Positions 1 through 6,991 of a stretch of 10,796 bases of DNA are shown here, piece by piece. The stretch covers positions 1-10,796 of the forward strand of contig DPSD01000047.1 of the NCBI GenBank assembly GCA_003538495.1, in the 5' to 3' direction. Position 1 is the first letter of the stretch; each line of letters starts with the position of its first letter. The position numbers and the translations under genes were made by a program. Under the pieces are notes generated by a model, which saw nothing but the letters and a program-made list of their open reading frames with translations, ran no database searches and was not told the DNA's origin. The stretch comes from Accumulibacter sp. (GTDB taxonomy: Bacteria > Pseudomonadota > Gammaproteobacteria > Burkholderiales > Rhodocyclaceae).

Positions 1-329
1 TTCACGGCCCAGCGCCGGCGCCCACGGTCAATCGCCATCGGCTCGTCGGCGGGGTATGCCTGGGGGTATCCGCCCCACGGCGAGCGATGATGCTTCCTTC
101 GGATTCGACGGAACAATCCGCCGGCACCCCCAAGCAATACCCGCCAGCGACTCCATCGGCAGCAGGCCAGGTGGCTTCGCCAGCGCGCAGGCCGATCGTA
201 CCGTACCTGGCGCAGGCGGTCGTTCGAGGCGATCGGCGCTGTGGACGAAGCCAACACATCAACCCTCAGGGCGCTACCACGTCTACGCACCCACCGATGC
301 GTTCGACGGGACAAGGCACAGGAATCTAC
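1..329. other. Left flank without a convincing gene
   Basis: The stretch before the cytochrome start is open in several frames on both strands, but the translations are rich in Arg, Pro and Ser and show no motif, as expected for shadow frames in GC-rich DNA. The frame of the cytochrome gene stays open upstream to about position 87, but a clear signal peptide begins at 330, so the upstream part is probably untranslated leader. I see no promoter hexamers, tRNA or repeat that I would defend. Confidence 0.5.
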
Positions 330-1139
330 ATGTACGCTTTCGTGACTCGATCCCTTTTCGCCCTGGCGATGATCCTGATCAGCGCGTCGGTCGATGCCCA
401 ATCGGCCCAAGCCGTACTGACCGTTGACAGTGAGCGCGGCAGTCAAAGCCTCAGCATTGACGACTTGCGCGGCCGCCTGCCAACCACCGAGATAGAAGTG
501 CTCAACCCGGACTTGGGCAGATCCGTTCGCTACCTGACATTCGCCCTCGCCGATGTTCTCAAACTGATGGATGCCGGTGACGCTGAAGATCTGGTTTTTC
601 ATTGCCTGGACGGCTACCAGAGCAACACCGCTGCCGCCAACGTCGCGACCCTCGACCTCCGGCTCGCGTACGGCGAAGACGGCGTCCCCGGCCAGTGGTC
701 ACCCATTCCCACCGGGAAGACGATGACCAACCCGGCGCCATTCATCGTTATCAGCGCCAACACCTCCGACGCGAAGACGTTTTCCTGGCCATTTCAAATG
801 AACCGGATCGAGGGCGTCTCGTTCGCCAGGAAGTTTCCCTTGATACTTCCCGCCGGCGTTTCCGCCGACAGCGCCATTGCCAGGGGCTTCACCGTCTTTC
901 GAGAGCAATGCCTGAAATGCCACTCGGTCAATCTGCAGGGTGGCGAAGTCGGCCCCGAGTTGAATATTCCGCAGAACATCACCGAGTACCGCAGCACTCG
1001 CTTTCTGCGCCAGTGGCTCCGTGATCCCAGTCAGTTCAGGGCGCGCGCAAGAATGCCGGCAACGCAGCTGACGCCCCCGGAAATCGACGAGGTGATCGCC
1101 TATCTGCGGCATATGGCTAACCATAAACAGGGCCGCTAG
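330..1139 (+). CDS. Exported monoheme cytochrome c with sulfite-oxidase-like N-terminal domain
   Basis: The protein has 269 residues. The ATG at 330 has AGGA at 320-323 before it and opens a signal peptide (hydrophobic core about residues 8-20, likely cleavage after SVDA at 23). Residues about 30-165 resemble part of the molybdopterin-binding oxidoreductase (sulfite oxidase/YedY) fold, with an LADVL segment and FHCLDGY at 90-96. I see no Cys where the molybdenum ligand normally sits, so a working molybdenum centre is doubtful. Residues 185-265 form a small class I cytochrome c: the heme site CLKCH is at 194-198 and the likely axial Met is in ARMPATQLTPPEI at about 232. It should act in the periplasm in electron transfer or as a subunit of a redox complex; no partner lies next to it. 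The cytochrome call is firm; the N-terminal assignment is by pattern only. Confidence 0.85.
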   Translation: MYAFVTRSLFALAMILISASVDAQSAQAVLTVDSERGSQSLSIDDLRGRLPTTEIEVLNPDLGRSVRYLTFALADVLKLMDAGDAEDLVFHCLDGYQSNTAAANVATLDLRLAYGEDGVPGQWSPIPTGKTMTNPAPFIVISANTSDAKTFSWPFQMNRIEGVSFARKFPLILPAGVSADSAIARGFTVFREQCLKCHSVNLQGGEVGPELNIPQNITEYRSTRFLRQWLRDPSQFRARARMPATQLTPPEIDEVIAYLRHMANHKQGR

Positions 1140-1307
1140 CTCACGTCGGCAAGGCCAGGGGTAAGCGTTCGCCGATGGCGATGTCGTCGCGAAGCCTCGT
1201 CGCGCGGTCTTGTCGCGAAGCGCCGTCGCCAGTAGTCGCGTGCTGGCGCCCCGGACACACCGAGGCACGTAGACCGGTAGCTGATTCCGGCGGGCGCCCG
1301 ATCGGAC

Positions 1308-1330
1308 AAAAAAAACGGGCCGAGGCCCGC
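1308..1330 (-). terminator. Rho-independent terminator of the Lys/Glu-rich small gene
   Basis: Read on the minus strand, the stem halves at 1329-1324 and 1321-1316 (CGGGCC pairing with GGCCCG around a two-base centre) are followed directly by eight T residues (1315-1308). It lies about 20 bases beyond the stop codon at 1351. The opposite strand has no T tract after the hairpin, so it is oriented for the minus-strand gene. Confidence 0.9.
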
Positions 1331-1350
1331 TGGTCTGACTTGAGGAAATC

Positions 1351-1563
1351 CTAGTACGCCTTCTTCTCTTCCTTCATGTCCTTCTTGTCTGCTTTCTTCT
1401 CGACCTTCACGTCCTTCGTCTCTTCTTTCTTCTCGACCTTCATTTCGGTCTTCTCGTCCATCGGCTTCTCGCCCTTGGCGGCGCCGCCATGCGAGGCAGC
1501 AAACGAGCCAGCGGAAACGGTGGCGAAAGCGGCTGCAATCAGTAGGGACAGTAGCTTGCTCAT
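1351..1563 (-). CDS. Small exported Lys/Glu-rich low-complexity protein
   Basis: The 70-residue protein starts at an ATG (1563-1561) preceded by a strong GAGGAG ribosome site and ends at TAG (1353-1351), closely followed by a good terminator. These three signals make this small gene convincing. Residues 1-22 are a signal peptide (MSKLLSLLIAAAF..., likely cleavage after GSFA). The mature part, about 48 residues, has 15 Lys, 9 Glu and 4 Asp, no Cys, and a repeated KVEKK segment, so it is probably disordered or helical in the periplasm. It belongs to no family I can name. Similar short exported KE-rich proteins are common in betaproteobacteria and their function is generally unknown. It diverges from the TPR-HupE operon, with only 69 bases between the two starts. 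Confidence 0.8.
   Translation of the reverse strand: MSKLLSLLIAAAFATVSAGSFAASHGGAAKGEKPMDEKTEMKVEKKEETKDVKVEKKADKKDMKEEKKAY
1392..1442 (-). repeat. 18-base direct repeat inside the Lys/Glu-rich gene
   Basis: Bases 1392-1409 and 1425-1442 are identical (plus strand CTTTCTTCTCGACCTTCA). They are offset by 33 bases, exactly 11 codons, so the repeat is in frame and encodes the recurring MKVEKK/VKVEKK peptide. This suggests growth of the gene by in-frame duplication. Confidence 0.8.
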
Positions 1564-1632
1564 GGGGAACTCCTCGGGATTTGGTGGGAAAATGTGACGG
1601 CCAGTCTGGCACGCACGAATAGGGTAACGCGA

Positions 1633-2865
1633 ATGGCTTCCCCCAAGTTGACTGCTTGCACCCCATTTCGCCATCTTTCCCTGTTGCTGTCCATTTCGGC
1701 GGCGGTGCTGGCCCTGCCCGCAGACGCCGCGCCACGCAAGCCGAGCGAGGACGCCGAAGTGCTGGAGCGCTTGCCATCGCGTGCCGGCGACGCCGGTGAC
1801 CGCGAACTGCTCGTCTTGCGGGCGGCAAAGGCTGCGGCGGAAAACGATCCCCTCCCAGCCGGGCGACTCGCGCAGCGCTATTTCGAACTGGCCATGGCGC
1901 GCGGCGATCCGCGCTACGTCGGCTACGCAGAAGCCGTGATTGCCCACTTCTCCGAGCCGCTGCCGGCCCAACTGCTCTCCATGCGGGGGATGCTGCGACA
2001 GTATCGGCATGACTTCAAGGGAGCGCTGGCGGACTTTGCCGCCGCCCTCCGGCAGGACCCCGAACTCGCCGAGGCGCACGCCTGGAGGGCCGCGATCTTC
2101 CTCGTCGAGGCCGATTACCCGGCTGCGCGACGGGAGTGCACTGCCCTGCAGGCATTGCGCCAGCCCGTCCTCTATGGCAGCTGCATCGGCCTGGCGCAGG
2201 CCTACGGGGGTCAGCTCGAAGCCGGCTATCGATCCCTGCAGCAGGCCCTGGCACGCAGTCGAGACGCCGATAACCGCCTGTGGCTGCTCACCCGGCTGGG
2301 CGAAGTGGCGGCCTGGCGCGGCCAGCCGGCGCTGGCTGAACGGCACTACCGGGAGGCCTTGAGCATCGGCCGCGACGATGGCTATCTGCTGGCCGCCTGG
2401 AGCGATTTTCTGCTCGACAGCGGCCGACCGGTGGAGGTTGCGAGCCAGCTGGCAAACTGGGAATCGTCCGACACCCTGCTGCTGCGGCTGGCCGAAGCGG
2501 CGGCGTTGTTGAACTCGTCCGACGCCGCGCGGCTCGCGCAGACGCTCGATGAGCGCTTCGCCGCCGCCCGCCAGCGCGGTGACACCACGCATCGGGCCGA
2601 GGAGGCCCGCTACGCCCTGCATCTACGCAAGGATCCGCAAGCAGCGCTACGCCTGGCGATGGAAAACTACGCCGTCCAGCGTGAACCGCGCGACGCCCGC
2701 ATCCTGCTCGAAGCCGCGATTGCAGCGGCAAGCCCGGCGGGCGCGCAGGCGGCGCGCGACTGGTTGCGCGACAGCGGCTTCGAGGATCAGCGACTGCGCG
2801 GCCTGGCGCAGAGGTCCGAGCTGACCACGCTGCAACGCCAAACCGTTGCAGGGGCGCAGCAATGA
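1633..2865 (+). CDS. Exported tetratricopeptide-repeat (TPR) protein
   Basis: The protein has 410 residues. I choose the ATG at 1633, which has AGGG at 1621-1624, over an in-frame GTG at 1594 because it leaves a compact signal peptide (hydrophobic stretch about residues 15-28, cleavage near ADA at 33). The rest is helical and Ala/Leu/Arg-rich, with TPR-like pairs at about 115-147 (YRHDFKGALADFAAALRQDP), 148-178, 184-208 and 215-248 (LGEVAAWRGQPALAERHYRE), and more divergent helices to the end. TPR arrays are protein-docking scaffolds, so a periplasmic adaptor role is likely. No enzyme motif is visible. Its stop overlaps the start of the HupE-like gene (ATGA), so the two are co-translated and probably work together. 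Confidence 0.85.
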   Translation: MASPKLTACTPFRHLSLLLSISAAVLALPADAAPRKPSEDAEVLERLPSRAGDAGDRELLVLRAAKAAAENDPLPAGRLAQRYFELAMARGDPRYVGYAEAVIAHFSEPLPAQLLSMRGMLRQYRHDFKGALADFAAALRQDPELAEAHAWRAAIFLVEADYPAARRECTALQALRQPVLYGSCIGLAQAYGGQLEAGYRSLQQALARSRDADNRLWLLTRLGEVAAWRGQPALAERHYREALSIGRDDGYLLAAWSDFLLDSGRPVEVASQLANWESSDTLLLRLAEAAALLNSSDAARLAQTLDERFAAARQRGDTTHRAEEARYALHLRKDPQAALRLAMENYAVQREPRDARILLEAAIAAASPAGAQAARDWLRDSGFEDQRLRGLAQRSELTTLQRQTVAGAQQ

Positions 2866-3998
2866 CCGTCCGCCGCCGCGTGCTCGGACTGCTGTGCTTC
2901 GCGCTATGCCTGGTCTCGCTACCGGCCATGGCACACAAGGCCAGCGACAGCTACCTGGTACTCGAGGTCGCCGGCAGCACCGTCAGCGGTCAATGGGACA
3001 TCGCCCTGCGCGACATCGACTTCGCACTCGGGCTCGACCTGGACGGCAACGGCGAGATTACCTGGGGCGAAGTGCGCGCGCGCCACGCCGACATCGCCGA
3101 CTGGGCGCTCGGCCGCATCAGCGTCCAGCGCGGTGGCCTGTGCACCGTGCGCGTCGCCGATCACCTGGTGGACACCCACACCGATGGCGCCTACGCGGTG
3201 CTCCAACTGGCTGGCGAATGCCCGCGCGCCGAAGGTGAGCTGATCCTGCGCTACCGGCTGCTGTTCGAGCTCGACGCCCTGCACCGCGGACTACTGCGGC
3301 TGACGGTCGATGGAACATCCCACTCCGCCGTCTTCGCCCCGGACCGTGCCGAGCAGCGCTTCGTCGCCGGGCAGGGTTCGCGACTGGCGCAGTTCGGCCA
3401 GTATCTGGTCGAAGGAATATGGCATATCTGGATCGGTTTCGATCACATTCTGTTTCTGCTGGCGCTGCTGTTGCCGGCCGTTCTGGTTCACCAGGCGGGC
3501 CGGTGGCGCGGCGTGGCGCGTTTCCGCGACGCGCTGCACGAAGTCCTGTGGGTGGTCACGGCGTTTACCGTTGCCCACTCGATCACCCTCTCGCTGGCGG
3601 CCCTGGGGCTGGTCCAGCTGCCCTCGCGGCTGGTCGAATCGGCGATCGCCGCATCGGTGGTACTGGCCGCCGCCAACAATCTCAAGCCGCTGGTCGAAGG
3701 CCGGCGCTGGCTGGTCGCCTTCGCGTTTGGCTTGATCCACGGCTTCGGTTTCGCCAGCGTGCTGGCTGAGCTGGGCTTGCCGCAGCAGTCTCTGGTGCTG
3801 TCGCTACTGGGCTTCAACCTCGGAGTCGAGGTTGGCCAGTTGGCGATCGTTGCGCTGTTCCTGCCGCTGGCCTATGGCCTGCGCAACACCGCTTTCTATC
3901 GCCGTGGCGTGTTCATCGGCGGCTCGCTGGCGACCTTGGCGATCGCCTTGGTCTGGCTGATCGAGCGGGCTCTTGACCTGAAGCTGATCGGGGCTTGA
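2862..3998 (+). CDS. HupE/UreJ-family membrane protein with periplasmic EF-hand-like domain
   Basis: The protein has 378 residues; its ATG at 2862 overlaps the TPR stop and has AGGGG upstream. A signal peptide ends at AMA (22-24), leaving a predicted N-terminal His25. Residues 25-170 are extracytoplasmic and hold a perfect 12-residue EF-hand-type loop at 59-70 (DLDGNGEITWGE). From about 180 there are about six membrane segments with the HupE/UreJ_2 hallmarks: HIWIGFDHILF (H188, D194, H195), TVAHS (H239), FGLIHGFGFAS (H293) and GFNLGVEVGQ (E323). HupE/UreJ proteins are linked to nickel or cobalt uptake; members with this long N-terminal domain are poorly characterised, so the metal here is inferred. 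No hydrogenase or urease gene is nearby. It is the last gene of the operon; only 43 bases separate it from the convergent DUF3014 gene. Confidence 0.9.
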   Translation: MTVRRRVLGLLCFALCLVSLPAMAHKASDSYLVLEVAGSTVSGQWDIALRDIDFALGLDLDGNGEITWGEVRARHADIADWALGRISVQRGGLCTVRVADHLVDTHTDGAYAVLQLAGECPRAEGELILRYRLLFELDALHRGLLRLTVDGTSHSAVFAPDRAEQRFVAGQGSRLAQFGQYLVEGIWHIWIGFDHILFLLALLLPAVLVHQAGRWRGVARFRDALHEVLWVVTAFTVAHSITLSLAALGLVQLPSRLVESAIAASVVLAAANNLKPLVEGRRWLVAFAFGLIHGFGFASVLAELGLPQQSLVLSLLGFNLGVEVGQLAIVALFLPLAYGLRNTAFYRRGVFIGGSLATLAIALVWLIERALDLKLIGA

Positions 3999-4041
3999 GC
4001 GACCCACCGAGCGCGGCGACCACCTGGACACGCGCCGGGAG

Positions 4042-4875
4042 TCAGCCCGAAACGCCCTTGCCGGCGACGCTCTGGCGGAATTCGCGCAGCTTGGCCTTCA
4101 GTTGGCGGGCATTCTCGGGTCCCATGCGCAACAGGATCTTCTGGCCCGACGGACGCGCCTCGAGCGCCGGGTCCGCATACTCGTAGCGTACCCAGGGCCG
4201 CGCCGTCGCGATCGGCCCCTGGACCTCGGTCAGCGTCAAGCGAATCGGCTCCTGCAACTCGGGAGTCGCCAGCAACACATCGATGACCTCGACCAGCCGG
4301 TTGTTGAAATACCTGTCCGGATAGCCGAGCGCCACGTAAGCCCGCTGCAGCAGCGGGTACATGCGCACATACAGGGCCACCGCGGCGCCGGTGTCGATCG
4401 CCGACGCAAAGCGTACAAACGCCGAATACCGCTCCATGTTGCCGTTGGCCATATAGGTCGCGCCGTCACGCTCGACCACCAGGAATCGCCCCGGCGCAGG
4501 TACGACCGGCCACAACCGCGAAGCGGCATGACCACGCGCGAGGTTATCGACCGTCGCCGCCACGCGACGCGCAAAGTCGCCGACGTCGAGAAACGACAAC
4601 ACCTGCTGGCGGCCAAGCAAGTCGATCAGCGCATCGCGCACTTCGCTGCCGGTCTCGGTCAACGGCGGCAGTGGCGCGTCAAGCGCCGGCGTGATGGCCT
4701 CGATGGCGTGGTGCACCGCTGCCGGTGCCGGCGGCGAGGCTTCGCCCGCCACTGGATCCGGAGCGACCATCGGAGCCGGGGCTGCTGCCTGCCGCTCCTG
4801 CCACCACAGGTAAGCGCTTCCCCCCACCACCAGCACAACCAATCCGGCAATCAGCGAGCGTGACAAATCATTCAT
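4042..4875 (-). CDS. DUF3014 protein, N-terminally membrane anchored
   Basis: The protein has 277 residues. The ATG at 4875-4873 is preferred over a TTG one codon earlier because it lies at good distance from an AAGGAGAGG ribosome site (about 4888-4880). One membrane segment at residues 8-24 is followed by WWQER and an Ala/Pro-rich linker (about 30-72). The folded part (about 75-272) matches what I know of DUF3014: LYVRMYPLLQRAYVALGYP at 168-186, FNNRLVEVIDVLLATPE at 190-206, and a C-terminal segment with GQKILLRMGPENARQLKAKL. The likely topology is a cytoplasmic N-tip with the domain in the periplasm. Its function is unknown. It is convergent with the HupE-like gene and I see no clear terminator between them. 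An upstream ORF could share its transcript (see 4876-5594). Confidence 0.87.
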   Translation of the reverse strand: MNDLSRSLIAGLVVLVVGGSAYLWWQERQAAAPAPMVAPDPVAGEASPPAPAAVHHAIEAITPALDAPLPPLTETGSEVRDALIDLLGRQQVLSFLDVGDFARRVAATVDNLARGHAASRLWPVVPAPGRFLVVERDGATYMANGNMERYSAFVRFASAIDTGAAVALYVRMYPLLQRAYVALGYPDRYFNNRLVEVIDVLLATPELQEPIRLTLTEVQGPIATARPWVRYEYADPALEARPSGQKILLRMGPENARQLKAKLREFRQSVAGKGVSG

Positions 4876-5594
4876 CAAGGCCTCTCCTTATCGCTGCCCG
4901 TACCGGTTCAGGATCGTCGCGGCGCGTGCCTCTGCATCGCGCGGAGCAGTCGATGACCAAGTCGTTACGGTGAAGACAATGGTCCTGACGGCGGGAGCCG
5001 CGACAAGTCCAGACCGCCGGTACGAAGTCGATCTTGCGCCGACAGCGAAAGCAAGCATCGGTGACATCAACCTTCGGCTGAATGCCGAACTCGACCCCGG
5101 CCCGATAAGCGAGCACAGGCTTCGTCGCCTGGGCCAGTGGAGTCTGCGCATCGCAGCGGCCAGCACTCTCCTTCAGCCAGTGCCGAGAGACAGAAGATCC
5201 CCCGACCAACGCGAGTATACGTAGCCCCATCGCGCGCGGTCAATCGACGAATCTGGCGCCTGGTGCCCCCGCCAGACGTCGGAAACCGCATTTCGGAGAG
5301 TGTCCGACGGCCGACAGCGGTTCGCCGTCTGATCAGGATTGGTCCCGACGCCCACCCCTCGCCGGCAGGCGCCTCACCCTCCGAACCTTCGGAGCAGGCA
5401 TCCGACAACGACCTACCTCGACCAGCGGCGGGTGCGGTCGCAGGGCTTCTGGCAAAGCGGGCTCCTTCCGGGTCCTGACAGTTCCGGCCGAACCCGGCGT
5501 CAGCAGGTCATTCTCGGCTGGATCGATTTCACCTGGTGCGCCTCCGCAGTTCCGCAGTCAAGTAGCAGTTCAGGAGACAAAGGTCGGACGGGCG
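4876..5594. other. 720-base region without a confident gene; possible decayed ORF and inverted repeats
   Basis: No frame here combines a good start, natural residue use and a motif. On the minus strand two overlapping frames are suggestive. One (5230 down to 4868) reads a natural-looking middle with CFRC. Another ends in AEARAATILNRYGQR with its TAA at 4890-4888 overlapping the ribosome site of the DUF3014 gene, as real upstream genes often do. Joining them needs a frameshift, so a decayed or mis-sequenced gene is possible. A plus-strand frame (4979-5224) looks equally plausible, which weakens every call. Bases 5252-5329 and 5379-5394 hold inverted repeats: TCTGGCG/CGCCAGA, GTCGG/CCGAC, GACGG/CCGTC and CTCCGAA/TTCGGAG. 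Confidence 0.4.
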
Positions 5595-6036
5595 ATGCGT
5601 GAATCCATCGCCAGGGGCGAGACCAACACCAGGGCAAAAGCGGTGGCCTATTCACCGGCTCAGATCTGGCAATGGGTGGCAACGACAGGGCTGAGCACCA
5701 ATGAGCAGACCTTGGCGACCACCGACAAGATCACTTGCACTCCGAATGCCAACTCACCGACCTGTCTGCCAGGGCGCCCCGACAGACCTGAAAGCCTGTG
5801 CTGGCGCACCAGCGGCCGCCAAGCCGGTGGCGCAGCAAGCGGCCCAGCCCGCCCAGCAGGTCAATCCGCCAACAGGACAGGGCTCGGGCTACGAGCTTCC
5901 CGACAACGGCAAAGTCGTGAGCAGCCCGGACGCCGCATCCTGTGAATTTGATACGGCACACGACAATCGCGCATGGAACAGGCGGAACAAGCCGACGATC
6001 CTGGTCGAGTGCCGTTACAACGGAAGACCTTTTTGA
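5595..6036 (+). pseudogene. Small Cys-containing gene, apparently frameshifted near 5765-5775
   Basis: Two plus-strand frames together look like one gene. The frame from ATG 5595 has natural residues and G/C-rich third positions up to about 5770 (ATTDKITCTPNANSPTC). After that it turns Arg/Ser-rich and stops at 5945. The next frame is poor between 5701 and about 5757 but becomes convincing from about 5770 to the TGA at 6034 (APTDLKACAG, then an Ala/Gln/Pro stretch, SGYELPDNGKVV and ILVECRYNGRPF). Removing one G from the GGG run at about 5778 would join them as TCLPGAPTDLKAC. The gene could be a true pseudogene, a sequencing error, or only a short ORF starting at ATG 5701. I recognise no family. 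No signal peptide is visible although the five or so Cys residues would suit an exported protein, so the real 5' end may be missing or lie upstream. Confidence 0.45.
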
Positions 6037-6050
6037 GCCATGGCAAGCAG

Positions 6051-6073
6051 CCCCCGGCATGGCCGGGGGTCTT
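6051..6073 (+). terminator. Strong GC hairpin after the frameshifted small gene, probable terminator
   Basis: CCCCCGGC (6051-6058) pairs perfectly with GCCGGGGG (6062-6069) around the loop ATG, 14 bases after the TGA at 6036. Only a weak T run (TCTT) follows. Neither side has a proper U tract, so it may serve the plus-strand gene, the convergent pgl gene, or both. Its presence supports the idea that the frame ending at 6036 was a real gene. Confidence 0.55.
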
Positions 6074-6084
6074 GGAACTCCCGG

Positions 6085-6804
6085 TCAGTCAACCAGCGGC
6101 AAGAGCAAGGCGGACTCCACCAGCACGTCGACGCCCGCCGCCGGCCTGATCGCCCGTGCCGGCATGTCCTTGCCGGCGCGCCACTCGGCGACGGCGCGGT
6201 GTTTGGCGTCGCCGCTGACGAGAAATAGCCCCCGCCGTGCCCGGCCCAGCCGCGCGGCGCTCAGCGACACCCGCTGCGGCGGTGGTTTGGGCGCATCGAA
6301 CACCGCCAGTACGTCCGGCGAGCCCGGCACAACCCCCCACTGATGATGGGGAAAGAGGCTGGCGGTGTGGCCATCCTCGCCGAGCCCAAGCAGCACCAGA
6401 TCGAAGTCGGCAACGCTACGCAGTGCTTCCGCGCAAGCCTGCGCCGCTGCCAAGGCGCCCAACTCGCCGGCGATCGGGTGCATCTGAAGCGGCGGAATCG
6501 GTACCCAATCGAGCCAGACTTCGGCGGCCATGCGCGAATTAAGCGCGCTATCGCCCGCCGGCAGGCAGCGCTCGTCGCCAAAATAGATGTGCCACGCGGA
6601 CCAGTCGCTCTGGGCGGCACGCAGCCGCTGATATATTCCGCGTGGCGTGTTGCCGCCGGCGAGGACGATGTGAAACTGGCCACGTCGATCGATGGCCTGC
6701 GCCGCGCTCGCCAGGATCGCCTCGACAGCGGCGTCGTGCAGTGCCCACTCGTCGACCAGCGGGTGCCACCGGCACGATTGGGCGGCTGCGCTATCCACTG
6801 GCAT
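6085..6804 (-). CDS. pgl: 6-phosphogluconolactonase
   Basis: The cytoplasmic enzyme hydrolyses 6-phosphoglucono-delta-lactone to 6-phosphogluconate, the second step of the oxidative pentose phosphate pathway. The 239-residue length is normal for the DevB-type family. Family motifs appear in order: VLAGGNTPRGIYQRL at 47-61, YFGDERCLPAGDSALN at 74-89, and LLGLGEDGHTASLFP at 138-152, the segment with the catalytic His (H146). The frame stays open far upstream, but the ATG at 6804-6802 gives the expected N-terminus (RWHPL soon after). Its ribosome site is weak (AGG about four bases upstream), so a nearby alternative start is possible. It diverges from gnd-zwf, which encode the flanking reactions, so a shared control region at 6805-7069 is likely. 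Confidence 0.95.
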   Translation of the reverse strand: MPVDSAAAQSCRWHPLVDEWALHDAAVEAILASAAQAIDRRGQFHIVLAGGNTPRGIYQRLRAAQSDWSAWHIYFGDERCLPAGDSALNSRMAAEVWLDWVPIPPLQMHPIAGELGALAAAQACAEALRSVADFDLVLLGLGEDGHTASLFPHHQWGVVPGSPDVLAVFDAPKPPPQRVSLSAARLGRARRGLFLVSGDAKHRAVAEWRAGKDMPARAIRPAAGVDVLVESALLLPLVD

Positions 6805-6821
6805 TGCCTGGGTCGTCGCCG

Positions 6822-6873
6822 CGCCACGCGTGGCGGCCGGGCAATCCGGTCCGCGCGGAAGCGCGAATTCGCG
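6822..6873. promoter_or_regulatory. Two perfect palindromes upstream of pgl
   Basis: CGCCACGCGTGGCG (6822-6835) is a 14-base perfect palindrome ending 17 bases from the pgl start. CGCGAATTCGCG (6862-6873) is a 12-base perfect palindrome. Both sit between the divergent pgl and gnd starts, where a dimeric regulator would bind. No known operator consensus (for example the HexR-type TTGT-spacer-ACAA) is matched, so the role is inferred from position and symmetry only. Confidence 0.35.
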
Positions 6874-6928
6874 TCGACCGCTCTTGCCTGGGCATGCGCC
6901 CTCCCTTGAAACGAGCGTGCGGCGTCGC

Positions 6929-6958
6929 GAGACAGCCGCGGAAGTCGACGAGTATAGT
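6929..6958 (+). promoter_or_regulatory. Possible sigma70-type promoter for gnd-zwf
   Basis: GAGACA (6929-6934, four matches to TTGACA) and TATAGT (6953-6958, five matches to TATAAT) are 18 bases apart. This would start transcription near 6965, about 105 bases before the gnd ATG. TATAGT is one of few AT-rich hexamers in this intergenic stretch. It is a pattern match only. Confidence 0.35.
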
Positions 6959-6991
6959 GGGTGACAAGCACCGATTTCTCGCGGTGGCCGC

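Noticed and set aside
1186..1221. Direct repeat GTCGCGAAGC at 1186-1195 and 1212-1221
   Set aside because: Only two short copies in GC-rich spacer DNA rich in TCG triplets; no array and no third copy seen.
1607..1622. Possible sigma54 promoter (TGGCACG) upstream of the TPR gene
   Set aside because: The -24 element matches perfectly, but the -12 TTGC element is replaced by AATA at the required spacing.
1564..2622. Long minus-strand open frame extending the Lys/Glu-rich gene upstream
   Set aside because: It lies opposite the TPR gene, is Arg/Gln-rich without motifs, and the real start at 1563 has a ribosome site and signal peptide.
5319..5330. GGTTCG resembling a tRNA T-loop
   Set aside because: No acceptor, anticodon or D-arm pairing can be built around it.
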